Source: Bactericera cockerelli (Eukaryota; Arthropoda; Insecta; Hemiptera; Triozidae). From it: a stretch of 64,000 nucleotides of DNA. The first letter of the stretch is position 1, and the number at the start of each line of letters is the position of its first letter. Below, in pieces: positions 31,101 to 39,239 of the stretch. The stretch spans positions 1,706,383-1,770,382 of the forward strand of contig CM044967.1 of the NCBI GenBank assembly GCA_024516035.1. The letters are read 5' to 3'. A program made the translations under genes and the position numbers. Below the pieces are notes generated by a model. It was not told the DNA's origin, searched no databases, and saw nothing but the letters and a program-made list of their open reading frames with translations.

Positions 31101-34100
31101 TTCTTTCTTTACATTTGTAGGAGACCTTATTCTTTGTGGTTTTAAGAATTCGGGACTCATTCTCGTTTCAAGTTCTTTGTGTGAGGAAGATGTTTCTTGT
31201 TTTTTTCTCACGTGAAGTTTGTAGTTTTCTGTCTTTATTTTTCTTCTGACGGTAAGACAAATGCTTTCTGTAGAGACTTTGGTCTAACACTTCCTGGACA
31301 ATCGGAGTTAGCAAATGTTTGGTTGTTTCACCATTGTTTTCAACATCGGACCACAAGCTTGACTGTATCAGCTTGTCTCTATCGAGATCAAGCCTCTGAG
31401 CACGAACTAAATATTTCATACAAGGACAAGTGAAATAGGGAGGCTCATCGCAGATTCCAATATCATCCTCTCTTTCAAATCCTAGAAGAATATTGATGAT
31501 GAAGTTTGCGTTCTGCCATAGAAATTCTTTCGTGTATTTTGCGTTTTCTTCGTACAGACACTTCAACAGTTCATCGTATTCCAAGTCCCTATTGCGTTTG
31601 ACTTTATCCACGACAATTTTGGTGAATTTTATCTTTTCTTCAAAAGGACTAAAGTATTTTTCGTAATTGACATTGGGAACAGCAAGCTTGTAAAACGCAT
31701 TGCTGGATTCTACTGTAATGCAACTTTCATCTGAATCAAGAACCATAGTCCACTCCTCAAGTGGACCTATGTTATCACTCCATTGGCCTGAAAAAGAACG
31801 GTTACTGTGTTACGATATATGTAACAACTTTTTCATTACTTTTATTAATAATTTGTGCTAAAATTATTTAACATTTTCTGAGTCCGGATTTTTATTCGAA
31901 CTCACTCAGGGTATCAATAATTATAGCCATTTTTTAACTACCCCCATATAATGCTTTATTTAATTCACACAATTTTAGGTAGAGCTACTGTATATCTAGT
32001 TTGAGCAGTTTGATTTTTACTTTCCTATAACAAGGAAAGTATTGTAAGTATTTGTCGAATATTTGAACTACCCAGTTTTTCACATTTCTGGATGAACCAG
32101 AACCTCAGGATAGCAAAAGAGTTTATTTTCGGCCATTGGTCCGTGAACACGATATCTCGAGAACGCACGGTAAGATCTAGAAACTTTATTTTATATACCA
32201 CAGAAACCACTAAGCTTTTGGTTAAAATCGGCCGCAGGGGCGCAAAAAGCATTTTTTTTTTTTAAATACCTGAATTGGGGCTATCCACTTTATGATTGCG
32301 AGCAGCATTGGTCTTGTAAATGATTCCGCTCATGTAAACTGAGGCGCCTTGCTCGATCAGACCAGCCTCCAGATCTACCAAGTGCTTACATTGATCGTAG
32401 ATACTTGAAAAACAAGAAATTTAGGATGAAATTATAAGACGTATTTGTAATATTTTTTTACAATTTATTTATTTACAATCTACAATAAAAAAAAATAAAA
32501 AAAATCTACAATATAACGTCACAAATACAATTGGAATTAGTAAATTGATTGAAAGAGTTTATGAAAATGACATGAGGGAGAAGCCATCCAATAATGGCAC
32601 TCTCATAGGGGCAGGCAGGCTGCTGAGGATGTAATAATTATGTAACGTATGTCTAATAAAAAGTTATCATATTTGTGTTAATCAATTTCATGATATCACA
32701 ACTACTCAAACTCTCTGTACTAAATCTATGCTGAAACCGGGACTTGAACCACCGACTTCCAGGTACAAGTCTGCCGCCATATCGATCAAGCTACTGAGGT
32801 CGGTGGTAATAATTATGTAACGCATATCTAAGGAAAGTCTTGCTTTTACATATTAATGTAAGGGCCAAGTTATGAAACAGGATTAGAGTTAATATAAGCC
32901 AAACAAGCCTTCACACGCGGGAGTTTCAACCAAATGGCAGCGCACTATAGTACCCCGAGTTAAGGGACAGTCGGCCTTATTTTAACTTTAATCTTGTTTT
33001 ATCGTAAGTAATTTATTTTTATTTTCAATGTCTTATTTTGTTTGAAAATTATCTCTGTCATTGAACTTTGAATTGTATCACAATAGTTATAAGTTTAGTA
33101 TCTTATTGTCAATCCTCACTTTGTAACAATTATACAATAAATACAAATATTTTTTCTATCTATCTATCTTAATCTTGTTTTATAATTCGGCCCTGAATGG
33201 CCTTAAAAGTTTATACTTATGTGCTTTCTTTGTGTTTTGTGATGTCACAACCTCACTGGGTAGCGTTGAATGAATACTCAACTTACCAAAAGTCTTTAAC
33301 GCAGACCGTGTACTGCTTCTCGTCCTGAATGTCAACTTCTTGTGGTTTCCTTGCGTGGTGTCCTATCTTCTTGAGTGCCTGTTTCTCCCCCAACGCGTTC
33401 AATGGGACGGGCGGACACTTCTCTAACTCTGGGTCGTTCAGGTTCCTCTTGCAGTGAGAACATCTTACGATAGCAGGGCCACTGTTTTTTTTTTTTCAAC
33501 AAATAAAACATCTGTTATTCACGTACATCTAATACAACTTCTCACTCTTCTGTTTATACTGATTAATATAGAGAGGTTAGTTGATGGCATGGATATTCAG
33601 AACTACCTGTTGATGAGAGCAAATAACCTCGAAACAGCTGTCCAGGTATGTTCTGTTATTCATGTACATCTAATACAACTTCTCACTCTTTTGTTAATAC
33701 TGACTGATACTGATATAATATATTATTCATAATTAATGCATTCAAATTTCAACAATAACAAACAGGCATTCCCGCACCAACTTCATAAGGAAGGGCTATG
33801 GCCCTTTTTCTAGATCCCCTGAGCCTTAGCGATGTTGCTAACGAATACTGTAAAAAGTTAACCCTGAATTCTATCTAGTCATCTTTCCATTACTTATCGA
33901 TGGGGCTACGGAGGCCGTGTTGGTCGGAATGTTCGGTACAATATGACCCTATCGTAATAGTGCTCTGAAGTGGTCTAAAGGTAAGATTTTTAAAGTATTA
34001 AACTCGCCTAGTAATTACCTTGTACCTACTAATAGGTCTATTATTATCATTTTCTGAAAATTTCTGTTACGCTACTGGTAAGCTATCGCTGTAAGATTTC

Positions 34101-36278
34101 CTTATCCTCACGTGGTGCCAAGTTTAAAAATACAATTTTAAAATAATATTTGAAAACTTATAAATCGAATAATAATAATAAATCAATTAAATGTACTGAT
34201 TGGAGAAGCCCAGAGAGTGAGAGACAGTCCTGCCTATAAACCCAAACAAAAATCCTCAAATCTTTGATACTTTACATTGTACATATTAGTTTATTCCTCA
34301 AAGGGATTCATACAAATACCAGCTTCGTAGATGTTATCATTACCATCAAGTTACAGTGATCACGATGATATTCTAGTGATAACAAAGGTTATAAAAACAA
34401 AGTTAAAAGTGAAAAGAAAAACGCTTACATACGAGTCTGCAACCATTGGGACATTTTCATCTTTACTATTCAAGGTCCAAAACCCAACTGACCAAATTTC
34501 GTATTGTGCGCATGACACATACCTTCTCTCTTCTCTCCCTCTACAATTCAATACTTCGCCATTGTGCGCATGACACACACTTTCCCTCTTCTCTCCCTTT
34601 ACAATTCAATATTTCGTTACATAATTTCGTCACATAATTTTGGTTATGTGCCAGAGCAAAGACATGAAAATGTCAAAACATATTCATAAGTTGTTGCACT
34701 TGAGTTACAGACCGAAATATGGCCATATATTTATTATGTAGTCACTGTGGCAGAGCGAGTTAGCGCGCTAGGCATTGCACACATGGTGACCTGGGTTCGA
34801 TTCCCAGCGGGGGAGGATTTTTTCTGCTCTGTACTTGGATGTTCGGGGTCCACTCATACCTCGTGAGGAAAAATGAGTAGTTACTTGTATGAGTAACGAC
34901 CAGTGGCGGCATTACCAGAGTAAAAAGAAATTAATGTAATAGAATAATTCGAAATGTAAAGGAGGCTCTTAGTAATGCTGCGCTACCCACAAAAATTGTG
35001 AAGAGGCCTTGTGCTTCACCACAAAGAAATTCGTACATATTTATTATACCAAAATCTACACAATGAGGCATTACCATGCTTCATTTCTGGCCCAAGTTCA
35101 CCGGCTAGGGTTCTTCTCAGGGCTAGTCTAGTCAGGTGGTGAATTTTATTGCACATTGCATACTCACAATAGATACTAGGCGTTCATAAAAAAACTTAGT
35201 TCTATGAAGTGATATAGAAAACTAGGGCTGGTATGCAGACGTTTTTTTTTTTTTATCCCTAAAGGGTTCACTGTAGGTTCCTCTCGAGCTTGCTATAGAG
35301 AATACTTCGACCTTGACAATTACTTTTCACCTCCTCATTTCTCGCGGTTATTGATAATACAAAACAGTACAAATAGAAGCGTTCAAAGATCTCTTCTTTC
35401 AAGAGACATCTGAATTCGCATACTAACAGGCGCTTGAAACAAACGTCTCTGCATAAGAAAATCAGCTGAAGGGACAAATGATCCAGGCATCCCTACAGTG
35501 AGGACTCTGCATACCACCCTAGGATAGTAATTGTTAAAATTACCAAACTTGTCTTGCCTCTAAAGTTTAGATCCTATATGAGCGCAGGAATTGCTCAGCG
35601 GTACGATACTCGCTTAGGTACCACACGGGAGTTCCCAGAACAAACAAAATATGTATTCAAAATTTGGTTACAGTTGTTTGTTAGAGATACCTTCCGGTGT
35701 GCTCGTGTTGACCCAGCACTTAAATGTGAAGTATTCTGAAACTTTTCGCCCATCAGAGGGGAGGCATACTAGGGGATGGGTAGGCTACAACGCCGAAAAC
35801 AAGCGCTTCAGTAATAATAGTAACACTCTTTAGTGGAAGATAACCACCAGGCGAGGTTAATGCTCAAAGCATTTTCTACGACCTAACCCTCAGAGTCTTA
35901 ATATTATGTGGTCACAAACTCAAATTAATAAGGACTTATATTGATACATGCACTGGGTGAGATTCGAACCAACGGATACCTACGCTACCTGGATTACCAG
36001 ACTAGCGCGTTAACCACTAGACTACCAATTCAGTAGCTCCTGTTTCATGGCTATAAAAGGCTGCTATAAAGATGAGTGTTTATCTTTTTTTAAAATACCC
36101 TCTTTAATAATAATTACCTTTGCTTTGTCTTCTTCTTCGGAGTGTCCCACTTTTGGTTTAACTTCTTCCTCTTTCTCTCCAGACTATCCTCCTCGTATGA
36201 TTCATTGTCCGAGTCACTAAGCCTGATAGTATAGTCAGGATTAAGCTGAGTCGACGGGGCGCCACGCGGTCTGGGCAT
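24832..36278 (-). CDS. DNMT1: DNA (cytosine-5)-methyltransferase 1 gene, nine coding exons
   Basis: Maintenance methyltransferase that copies CpG methylation onto new strands at the replication fork, in the nucleus. Coding exons (minus strand): 36278-36118, 33481-33287, 32403-32270, 31787-29498, 29302-28737, 27993-27797, 27238-27007, 25751-25635, 24945-24832. All junctions are GT-AG and phase-matched, about 1334 residues. Domains in order: short basic N-terminus (1-55), RFTS (about 58-340; RCSHCKRNLNDPEL, CKHLVDLEAGLIE, IGPLEEW), BAH1 (about 405-600), BAH2 (about 680-830; DIYTEYYRKN, VIYRPEYT, INYVFWSE), catalytic motif I (LDLFAGCGG, about 868), IV (GGPPCQGFS, catalytic Cys about 951), VI (LLENV), VIII (QSRNRVIILAA) and X (GNAVPPPLAKA). 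There is no CXXC zinc finger, no DMAP1-binding N-terminus, and an acidic insert lies inside BAH1. One extra base in an A7 run at 31200-31206 breaks the frame of the long exon as assembled. Confidence 0.95.
25078..25470 (-). mobile_element. SINE-E copy (intron 8), followed by repeat H
   Basis: 25078-25105 is the A tail side. 25120-25300 holds the reversed SINE-E body (CTGCTCATCCCGTAGTATGC, CACCGGAAGGTATCCC). 25310-25385 is the tRNA-like head (GGGGTGTCGAACCCAGGACC). 25400-25460 is repeat H in plus orientation (AAGGGTTGGGTGGAAGAGAT). All lie in a DNMT1 intron. Confidence 0.65.
25635..25751 (-). CDS. DNMT1: DNMT1 exon 8
   Basis: GKILHPDQDRVLSVREYARA followed by QGFPDCFVF matches [25 protein letters not shown] of the family. 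The donor is CAA|GTAAGT, phase 0. Confidence 0.95.
25875..26100 (+). mobile_element. Repeat F, well preserved (intron 7)
   Basis: ATGTCGCTTTTAACTGCATGG, TACCCACATTAACCTCACCC, CCAGCATCACGAAGTCTTC and GGTTCGACGCGCCATCGACA are in order. This is the best copy of F in the window. Confidence 0.7.
26105..26965. mobile_element. Element with GGGACGGAATC subterminal repeats around a 45-bp minisatellite (intron 7)
   Basis: The left end has three copies of GATTCCGTCCCG-type sequence. The right end has six copies of the inverse GGGACGGAA-type sequence. The ends CACCTGATTCCGTCCC and (reverse) CACCGTTTTCCGTCCC form imperfect inverted repeats. Outside them CTTGTCTTCGGACGACAC and CTTGTCTTCACTCGACAC look like an aged 18-bp direct repeat. 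The core (26344-26735) is about eight units of 45 bp built on AAGGCATGGCCTTCATTGTA. No ORF. Confidence 0.6.
27007..27238 (-). CDS. DNMT1: DNMT1 exon 7 (target recognition region)
   Basis: A CDCKSVKSC cluster (compare CSCVEAGKAC) is followed by IIPWSLVHSAGGNNNWQGVL and GRLSWEGTFGTIVTVPNPM, matching the IPWCLPHT...NHWAGLYGRLEWDGFF region. It ends NKQ with donor GTAACT, phase 0. Confidence 0.95.
27797..27993 (-). CDS. DNMT1: DNMT1 exon 6
   Basis: LQDHICKNMMPLMEKRISMI and DWRDLPNISVRLKSGT match the RDHICKDM and DWRDLPNIEVRL region of the family. The donor is TT|GTAAGC, phase 2. Confidence 0.95.
28737..29302 (-). CDS. DNMT1: DNMT1 exon 5 (motifs IV-VIII)
   Basis: It begins HRKHKGQYLPKKQEVDIIVG, then GGPPCQGFSQLNR with the catalytic Cys that attacks C6 of cytosine. 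Then KNSLMFTFLAFCD, LLENVIGLIHF (ENV motif), GVPQSRNRVIILAA and DAISDLPEIEQGA. It ends FQKM with donor ATG|GTAGGT, phase 0. Confidence 0.95.
29498..31787 (-). CDS. DNMT1: DNMT1 exon 4, 2.3 kb, RFTS to catalytic motif I; one-base frameshift
   Basis: This very long exon carries the end of RFTS (IGPLEEWTMVLD, ITVESSNAFYKLAVP, PCMKYLVRAQRLDLDRDK), both BAH domains and motif I (CLDLFAGCGGLMEGL). The upstream frame, open to 31168, and the downstream frame, open from about 31211, overlap at seven A's on the coding strand (31200-31206). The exon is 2290 bases where phase requires 2289, so exactly one base is in excess. This is most simply an assembly or sequencing indel in the homopolymer, but a true allele-level break cannot be excluded. 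It ends LLKSLLEG-type sequence with donor G|GTAATT. Confidence 0.9.
32005..32260. mobile_element. Dispersed repeat (intron 3)
   Basis: TTTCCTATAACAAGGAAAGT is followed by CACATTTCTGGATGAACCAG, TTCGGCCATTGGTCCGTGAA and GATATCTCGAGAACG. A diverged inverted copy is at 17690-17850, and related ends are near 12200 and 46800. Confidence 0.55.
32270..32403 (-). CDS. DNMT1: DNMT1 exon 3 (RFTS)
   Basis: IYDQCKHLVDLEAGLIEQGA matches the YCKHGHLCPIDTGLIE region of RFTS. It ends VDSPNS plus one base, with donor AG|GTATTT. Confidence 0.9.
32655..32805 (-). mobile_element. SINE-D copy (intron 2)
   Basis: AAGTTATCATATTTGTGTTA, CCGGGACTTGAACCACCGAC and TATCGATCAAGCTACTGAGG in reverse orientation. Confidence 0.8.
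32861..33194. mobile_element. MITE with GGGCCGAATTATAAAACAGG ends, interrupted by an insertion (intron 2)
   Basis: The left end is AGGGCCAAGTTATGAAACAGG and the right end is TTTTATAATTCGGCCCT. The interior has GTTTCAACCAAATGGCAGCG. A 166-bp insertion sits at 33003-33168. Confidence 0.7.
33003..33168 (+). mobile_element. Retroposon insertion with 15-bp target duplication
   Basis: TTAATCTTGTTTTAT at 32988-33002 recurs exactly at 33169-33183. The insert ends with ACAATAAATACAAATATTTT and TCTATCTATCTATC. The exact duplication, simple-repeat tail and short length fit a 5'-truncated LINE 3' end. Confidence 0.7.
33287..33481 (-). CDS. DNMT1: DNMT1 exon 2 (RFTS start)
   Basis: The acceptor follows a T-rich tract (TTTTCAG in gene sense is AAAAAACAG after a short pyrimidine stretch). 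The frame gives GPAIVRCSHCKRNLNDPELE and ends KQYTVCVKDF. CxxC followed by NLNDPEL matches the CGQYLDDPDL start of the RFTS domain. The donor is TG|GTAAGT, phase 2. Confidence 0.9.
33500..34325. other. DNMT1 intron 1, mixed repeats
   Basis: 33520-33565 and 33655-33700 both contain GTACATCTAATACAACTTC followed by CTCACTCTT and TTTGTT(T)ATACTGA. Between them, ATATTCAG, 43 bases that read as NYLLMRANNLETAVQ, then GTATGTTC looks like a small exon. The same block is partly repeated at 21262-21345. 33730-34325 has no recognised content. Confidence 0.35.
34330..34690. mobile_element. Repeat shared with 58385-58920 (intron 1)
   Basis: CATACGAGTCTGCAACCATT, GGGACATTTTCATCTTTAC, TTCGTATTGTGCGCATGAC and GAGCAAAGACATGAAAATG are common to both. 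The ends GGGACATTTTCATC and GACATGAAAATGTC are inverted repeats. Confidence 0.6.
34735..35065 (+). mobile_element. SINE-C, full copy (intron 1)
   Basis: CAGAGCGAGTTAGCGCGCTA, CTGGGTTCGATTCCCAGCGG, CCTCGTGAGGAAAAATGAG and CGACCAGTGGCGGCATTACC, with the long tail CCACAAAAATTGTGAAGAGG and CTTCACCACAAAG. Confidence 0.8.
35227..35525. mobile_element. MITE, inverted copy of the 11390 family (intron 1)
   Basis: It starts GGCTGGTATGCAGACGTTTT and ends GAGGACTCTGCATACCACCC. The interior GGGACAAATGATCCAGGCAT is the reverse complement of 11420-11450. Confidence 0.65.
35580..36030. mobile_element. SINE-E (+) followed by SINE-B (-) (intron 1)
   Basis: 35585-35815 is SINE-E (GGAATTGCTCAGCGGTACGA, GAGATACCTTCCGGTGTGCT, GGGATGGGTAGGCTACAAC). 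35825-36030 is SINE-B in reverse (GGTAACCACCAGGCGAGG-type tail, then GATTCGAACCAACGGAT and TACCTGGATTACCAGACTAG). Its ATT-rich tail abuts the SINE-E tail. Confidence 0.75.
36118..36278 (-). CDS. DNMT1: DNMT1 exon 1 (start codon)
   Basis: ATG in CGAAATGCC, reading MPRPRGAPSTQLNPDYTIRL, then an acidic patch (SDSDNESYEED) and a basic stretch (ERKRKKL, PKKKTK) that could be a nuclear localisation signal. The donor is AG|GTAATT, phase 2, which joins the next exon in frame with a Ser codon. The N-terminus before RFTS is only about 55 residues. Vertebrate DNMT1 has several hundred, with DMAP1- and PCNA-binding segments. Confidence 0.85.
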
Positions 36279-36294
36279 TTCGGACGTCTGATTG

Positions 36295-36578
36295 TATACT
36301 TGGAATTTACAGAGAAATGTCTAATTCGATTTTACAATAGTTACGTCGGAATTTAGAAAAGTTACATGTTACAAGGAACTGTATACTTCAATTTTACAAA
36401 ATTTACATCGGAATTTAGAAAAGTTACATGTTACAAGGAACTGTATACTTCGATTTTACAAAACTTACGAAATTTACATTTATTTAATTTTACTTTACTT
36501 TCATCGGATTTTGGAAAAGTTACATGGAACTGTATACTTTAACTTTACTAAAGTTACAAGATTTTACAAATAATACAG
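36295..36578. repeat. Tandem repeat upstream of the DNMT1 start
   Basis: About four imperfect units contain GGAACTGTATACTTCGATTT, TACAAAATTTACATCGGAAT and TTTAGAAAAGTTACATGTTA. Diverged relatives (ACAAAAGTTATATTAAACTG, GATTTTACAAAATGTACATC) follow the large element at 42303-42570. This suggests the locus was split by the insertion. It covers the likely promoter or 5' UTR side of DNMT1. Confidence 0.75.
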
Positions 36579-36919
36579 TTTTCTCCCCGAAGGGACCCGA
36601 AAACTGATATTTTGGGTCAAGCAAAGCTCGACCCACCTTGAGAAGTACCCCCCCTTCCCCTACCGTTTCGGACTTAATTTTCCTCGTACGTCATCATTAT
36701 AGAGCCATTTTACCTTGTGAGAACTTCCAAATTCGAACTTCCCATGAGAACCTTTTGAAATTTCCCATGATAAGACAGGTAGTTCGGTTAGGTTAGGCCC
36801 GAGCTGGGGGTCCTTGCTTCAGTGAATTAAAATGCGGAGCTGGCAAGCATTTAAGTGGGTGGGTCGAGCTTTGCTTGACCCAAAATATCAGTTTTCGGGT
36901 CCCTTCGGGGAGAAAACTG
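36579..36919. mobile_element. 341-bp foldback element related to the large neighbour
   Basis: The ends ACAGTTTTCTCCCCGAAGGG and CCCTTCGGGGAGAAAACTGT are perfect inverted repeats, and pairing continues to about 65 bases (through GGGTCAAGCAAAGCTCGACC). The interior 36633-36824 is an inverted match to the right end of the large element (42085-42290). Confidence 0.85.
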
Positions 36920-37379
36920 TATTATTTTAGGTCAGAGCTGCAGCTCGACCCACCTTGAGATGTGTTTGTTATCTGCCAGCTCGTGGCCGGGAATACACTG
37001 TGATATAGTCGGAAGAGATTTTTTTTTAAATCAGGTTCCAGAACACAACGGAAAATAAAACAGACAAGTTGCAGAGGTATTGGTGCAAAACAGAGGCTAT
37101 AGAAAATATTGTAAATTTCATTTACGAGAGTAAAATGAATATTTAGCATTATTAAGAATAACACTCTACAGCGAGAGGGTACAAATTACAAGTAGGAATG
37201 TATGTACCGTGGGATAGGAGACCAGACCAATAATATCAAATAAATACATAGTTACATGAACTTGCACAATATTTGATGCACATGGAAGATAATGAACAAC
37301 ATTATTGACATTGCTCACAAGGAACAAGAAGTTACCCACCGCCTGTATAAATTACAGGGTAGGATTAAAGCTTAGAGGG

Positions 37380-37640
37380 GGTCCTCAGTCCCCAGAGGAG
37401 TCTTTTGAAACTCGATTTTGCGACAGTAATGCCTCATAAAAGTTGACGTGGATCGCCAATTTGCCCAAGGGGGATATTTGTCCTTGACAAGTCAAAGTTG
37501 ACAGAAGAACGTAGGCTCCCGGAGGAAGCAATGATTCCTGCCTCCTTCAGAGCTGTCGTGCTCCAATTGGCAATCACTGCATTAGAAGCTGCCTAGACTT
37601 TGACCCTTGAAGATATGGGCAGGTCTGGAATAACCAGTGA
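37380..37640 (-). pseudogene. Tyrosine recombinase C-terminal fragment, frameshifted
   Basis: The first frame gives AVIANWSTTALKEAGIIASS, then GSLRSSVNFDLSRTNIPLGQ. The second frame, shifted by one base near 37460, gives WANWRSTSTFMRHYCRKIEF. Stop codons lie upstream in the first frame. The catalytic Tyr is presumed to be in HYC. The fragment cannot be active as it stands. Confidence 0.55.
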
Positions 37641-37659
37641 ACTGCAACTTTGATTTTTT

Positions 37660-38800
37660 TTTTTTTTCATATCTAAAAGGTTATAAACCCACGAACGAAG
37701 GGGGTACAAGTATCCTTGTAGTGCGGCTTCTCTGAGGTCGTGGGCGAGGATGAGAAGAAGAAGAGTGTGATTTCACAGCTTCAAGTAAGGCCTTGGGCTC
37801 AAACAATTAGTCTTCCGAAGGAGGAATATCCTTCAGAATCCGACGCGGGACCTAAATCGCTGGTACAAACAGGCTTCTCCGACTGGCAATCGTTTGGGAT
37901 CTCTTTCCGCTAACGTACTGAAGAAGACCCTCGGAAGCAGAATCCTCCGAGGGCAGTTCTTTTATCCGGTCGTTCTTTGACGACTTCACAGAAGGATGTA
38001 CAGCAACGATCTTGCTCGTGACGTCTGCGAGTGCAGGGCGTTGGAGAATTAGGCAGTGGGATAATATCCCAAAAGCTCCGTTCATATTAGCTAGGAGATC
38101 CGCTCATGCACTTGGCTGGGCCTTCAGTTCCTAATTCGGCTGCAGACGAGCGAAGATACCATGTATCTAATGCTGTTCCAACTTGTAGAATTGAGATTCT
38201 GATATTTGCGGCCATTTATTTCGGCTTCAGGAGATGGAAGAGGAACATCCGGCTCACGTTCTTTTACGCAGGGGGTAACATCGAACGGAAGGTCTGGAGT
38301 CGCTATAACTTCCTCGTGCTCGCCCTACAGGGGAGGGGCTTCCGGAAGATAATAGTCACCCTCAGAATCCTAGGCTTCCGAAGGGTCAGACGCCGACAAC
38401 TCATCGTTCTGGACGATCAGTTGAACATGAGTCGGCTGGAGCCTGGTGAAGAGAAAATTCATGGCTTGGAAGTCCTTTTGTACTTGGAAGCGTTTGTCAA
38501 GAGTTTTTTGTGTCCCAGAATCTTCCGGAGACTTTGTTGACAGGGACGATTATCTGGAGACTGGTATGGAAACATTTCCAACCAGGATTCTGTCCGCTGC
38601 TTCACGAGAAATGAGCTCCGATTTTAGAGGAGCTACAGCCTGAGCCATGATATCGTATGACTGCGATGATCCACGGATCTGCTTTTCCATATCCCTATAG
38701 TGGTATTCCTTCAAGACTGACGCACTTGGATCAAAAGCCCGAGCTATATCTAGCGTGGGGAGGGCGAATCGAAGCTTGTTAAGGACTGTTGCATCCACTT
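37660..38800 (-). pseudogene. Decayed gag-like region
   Basis: Minus-strand pieces in shifting frames have a hydrophilic protein look. 38798-38550 gives DATVLNKLRFALPTLDIARA and ISREAADRILVGNVSIPVSR. 38480-38180 has PTHVQLIVQNDELSASDPSE and PLPSPEAEINGRKYQN. 38085-37740 has GAFGILSHCLILQRPALADV, YVSGKRSQTIASRRSLFVPA and a Ser/Pro/Arg-rich end. Position before the recombinase fragment fits a DIRS gag. This is inference, since no residue-level signature proves it. Confidence 0.4.
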
Positions 38801-38949
38801 CAAAGCCTAAGTCGATCGAGTTGATCAGCGTCCAATCTCACCAGCCATCAGGTAGAAACTTTTTTTTTTTTTTTTTTTACACATCCTTCAGTCGAGACAG
38901 GACGTCATTGTTAGATGGCAGGTCACAGAAAGCCCCCAAAGACTATCGA

Positions 38950-39165
38950 GCATTGGTAGTCAAGTGGGGATAATGCGCTAGTCTGGTAATCCAGGTGGCG
39001 TATGGATCCGTTGGTTCGAATCCCGCCCAGTGCATGAATTTTTTCCTCATTAATTTGAGTTTGTGAGCACATAATGATAAGACTCCGAGGGTTAGGAGGT
39101 AGAAGATGCTCTGAGCATTAACCTCGCCTGGTGGATAACTTCCACTTAAGAGAATTATTATAAAG
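38950..39165 (+). mobile_element. SINE-B inside the large element
   Basis: ATGCGCTAGTCTGGTAATCC, GTTGGTTCGAATCCCGCCCA, AGGTAGAAGATGCTCTGAGC and AACCTCGCCTGGTGGATAAC. Being inside the DIRS-like copy, it is younger than that insertion. Confidence 0.8.
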
Positions 39166-39239
39166 ATGTTGCCGTAGACATCTCACAAGAATACTAGGCA
39201 AACAGTGAGTATTGGCTGTATTTTGACTCTTAAACGGCT

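Noticed and set aside
31200..31206. Programmed -1 frameshift at the A7 run of DNMT1
   Set aside because: The needed shift is +1 (skip one base), not -1, and no family member uses frameshifting. An indel is simpler.
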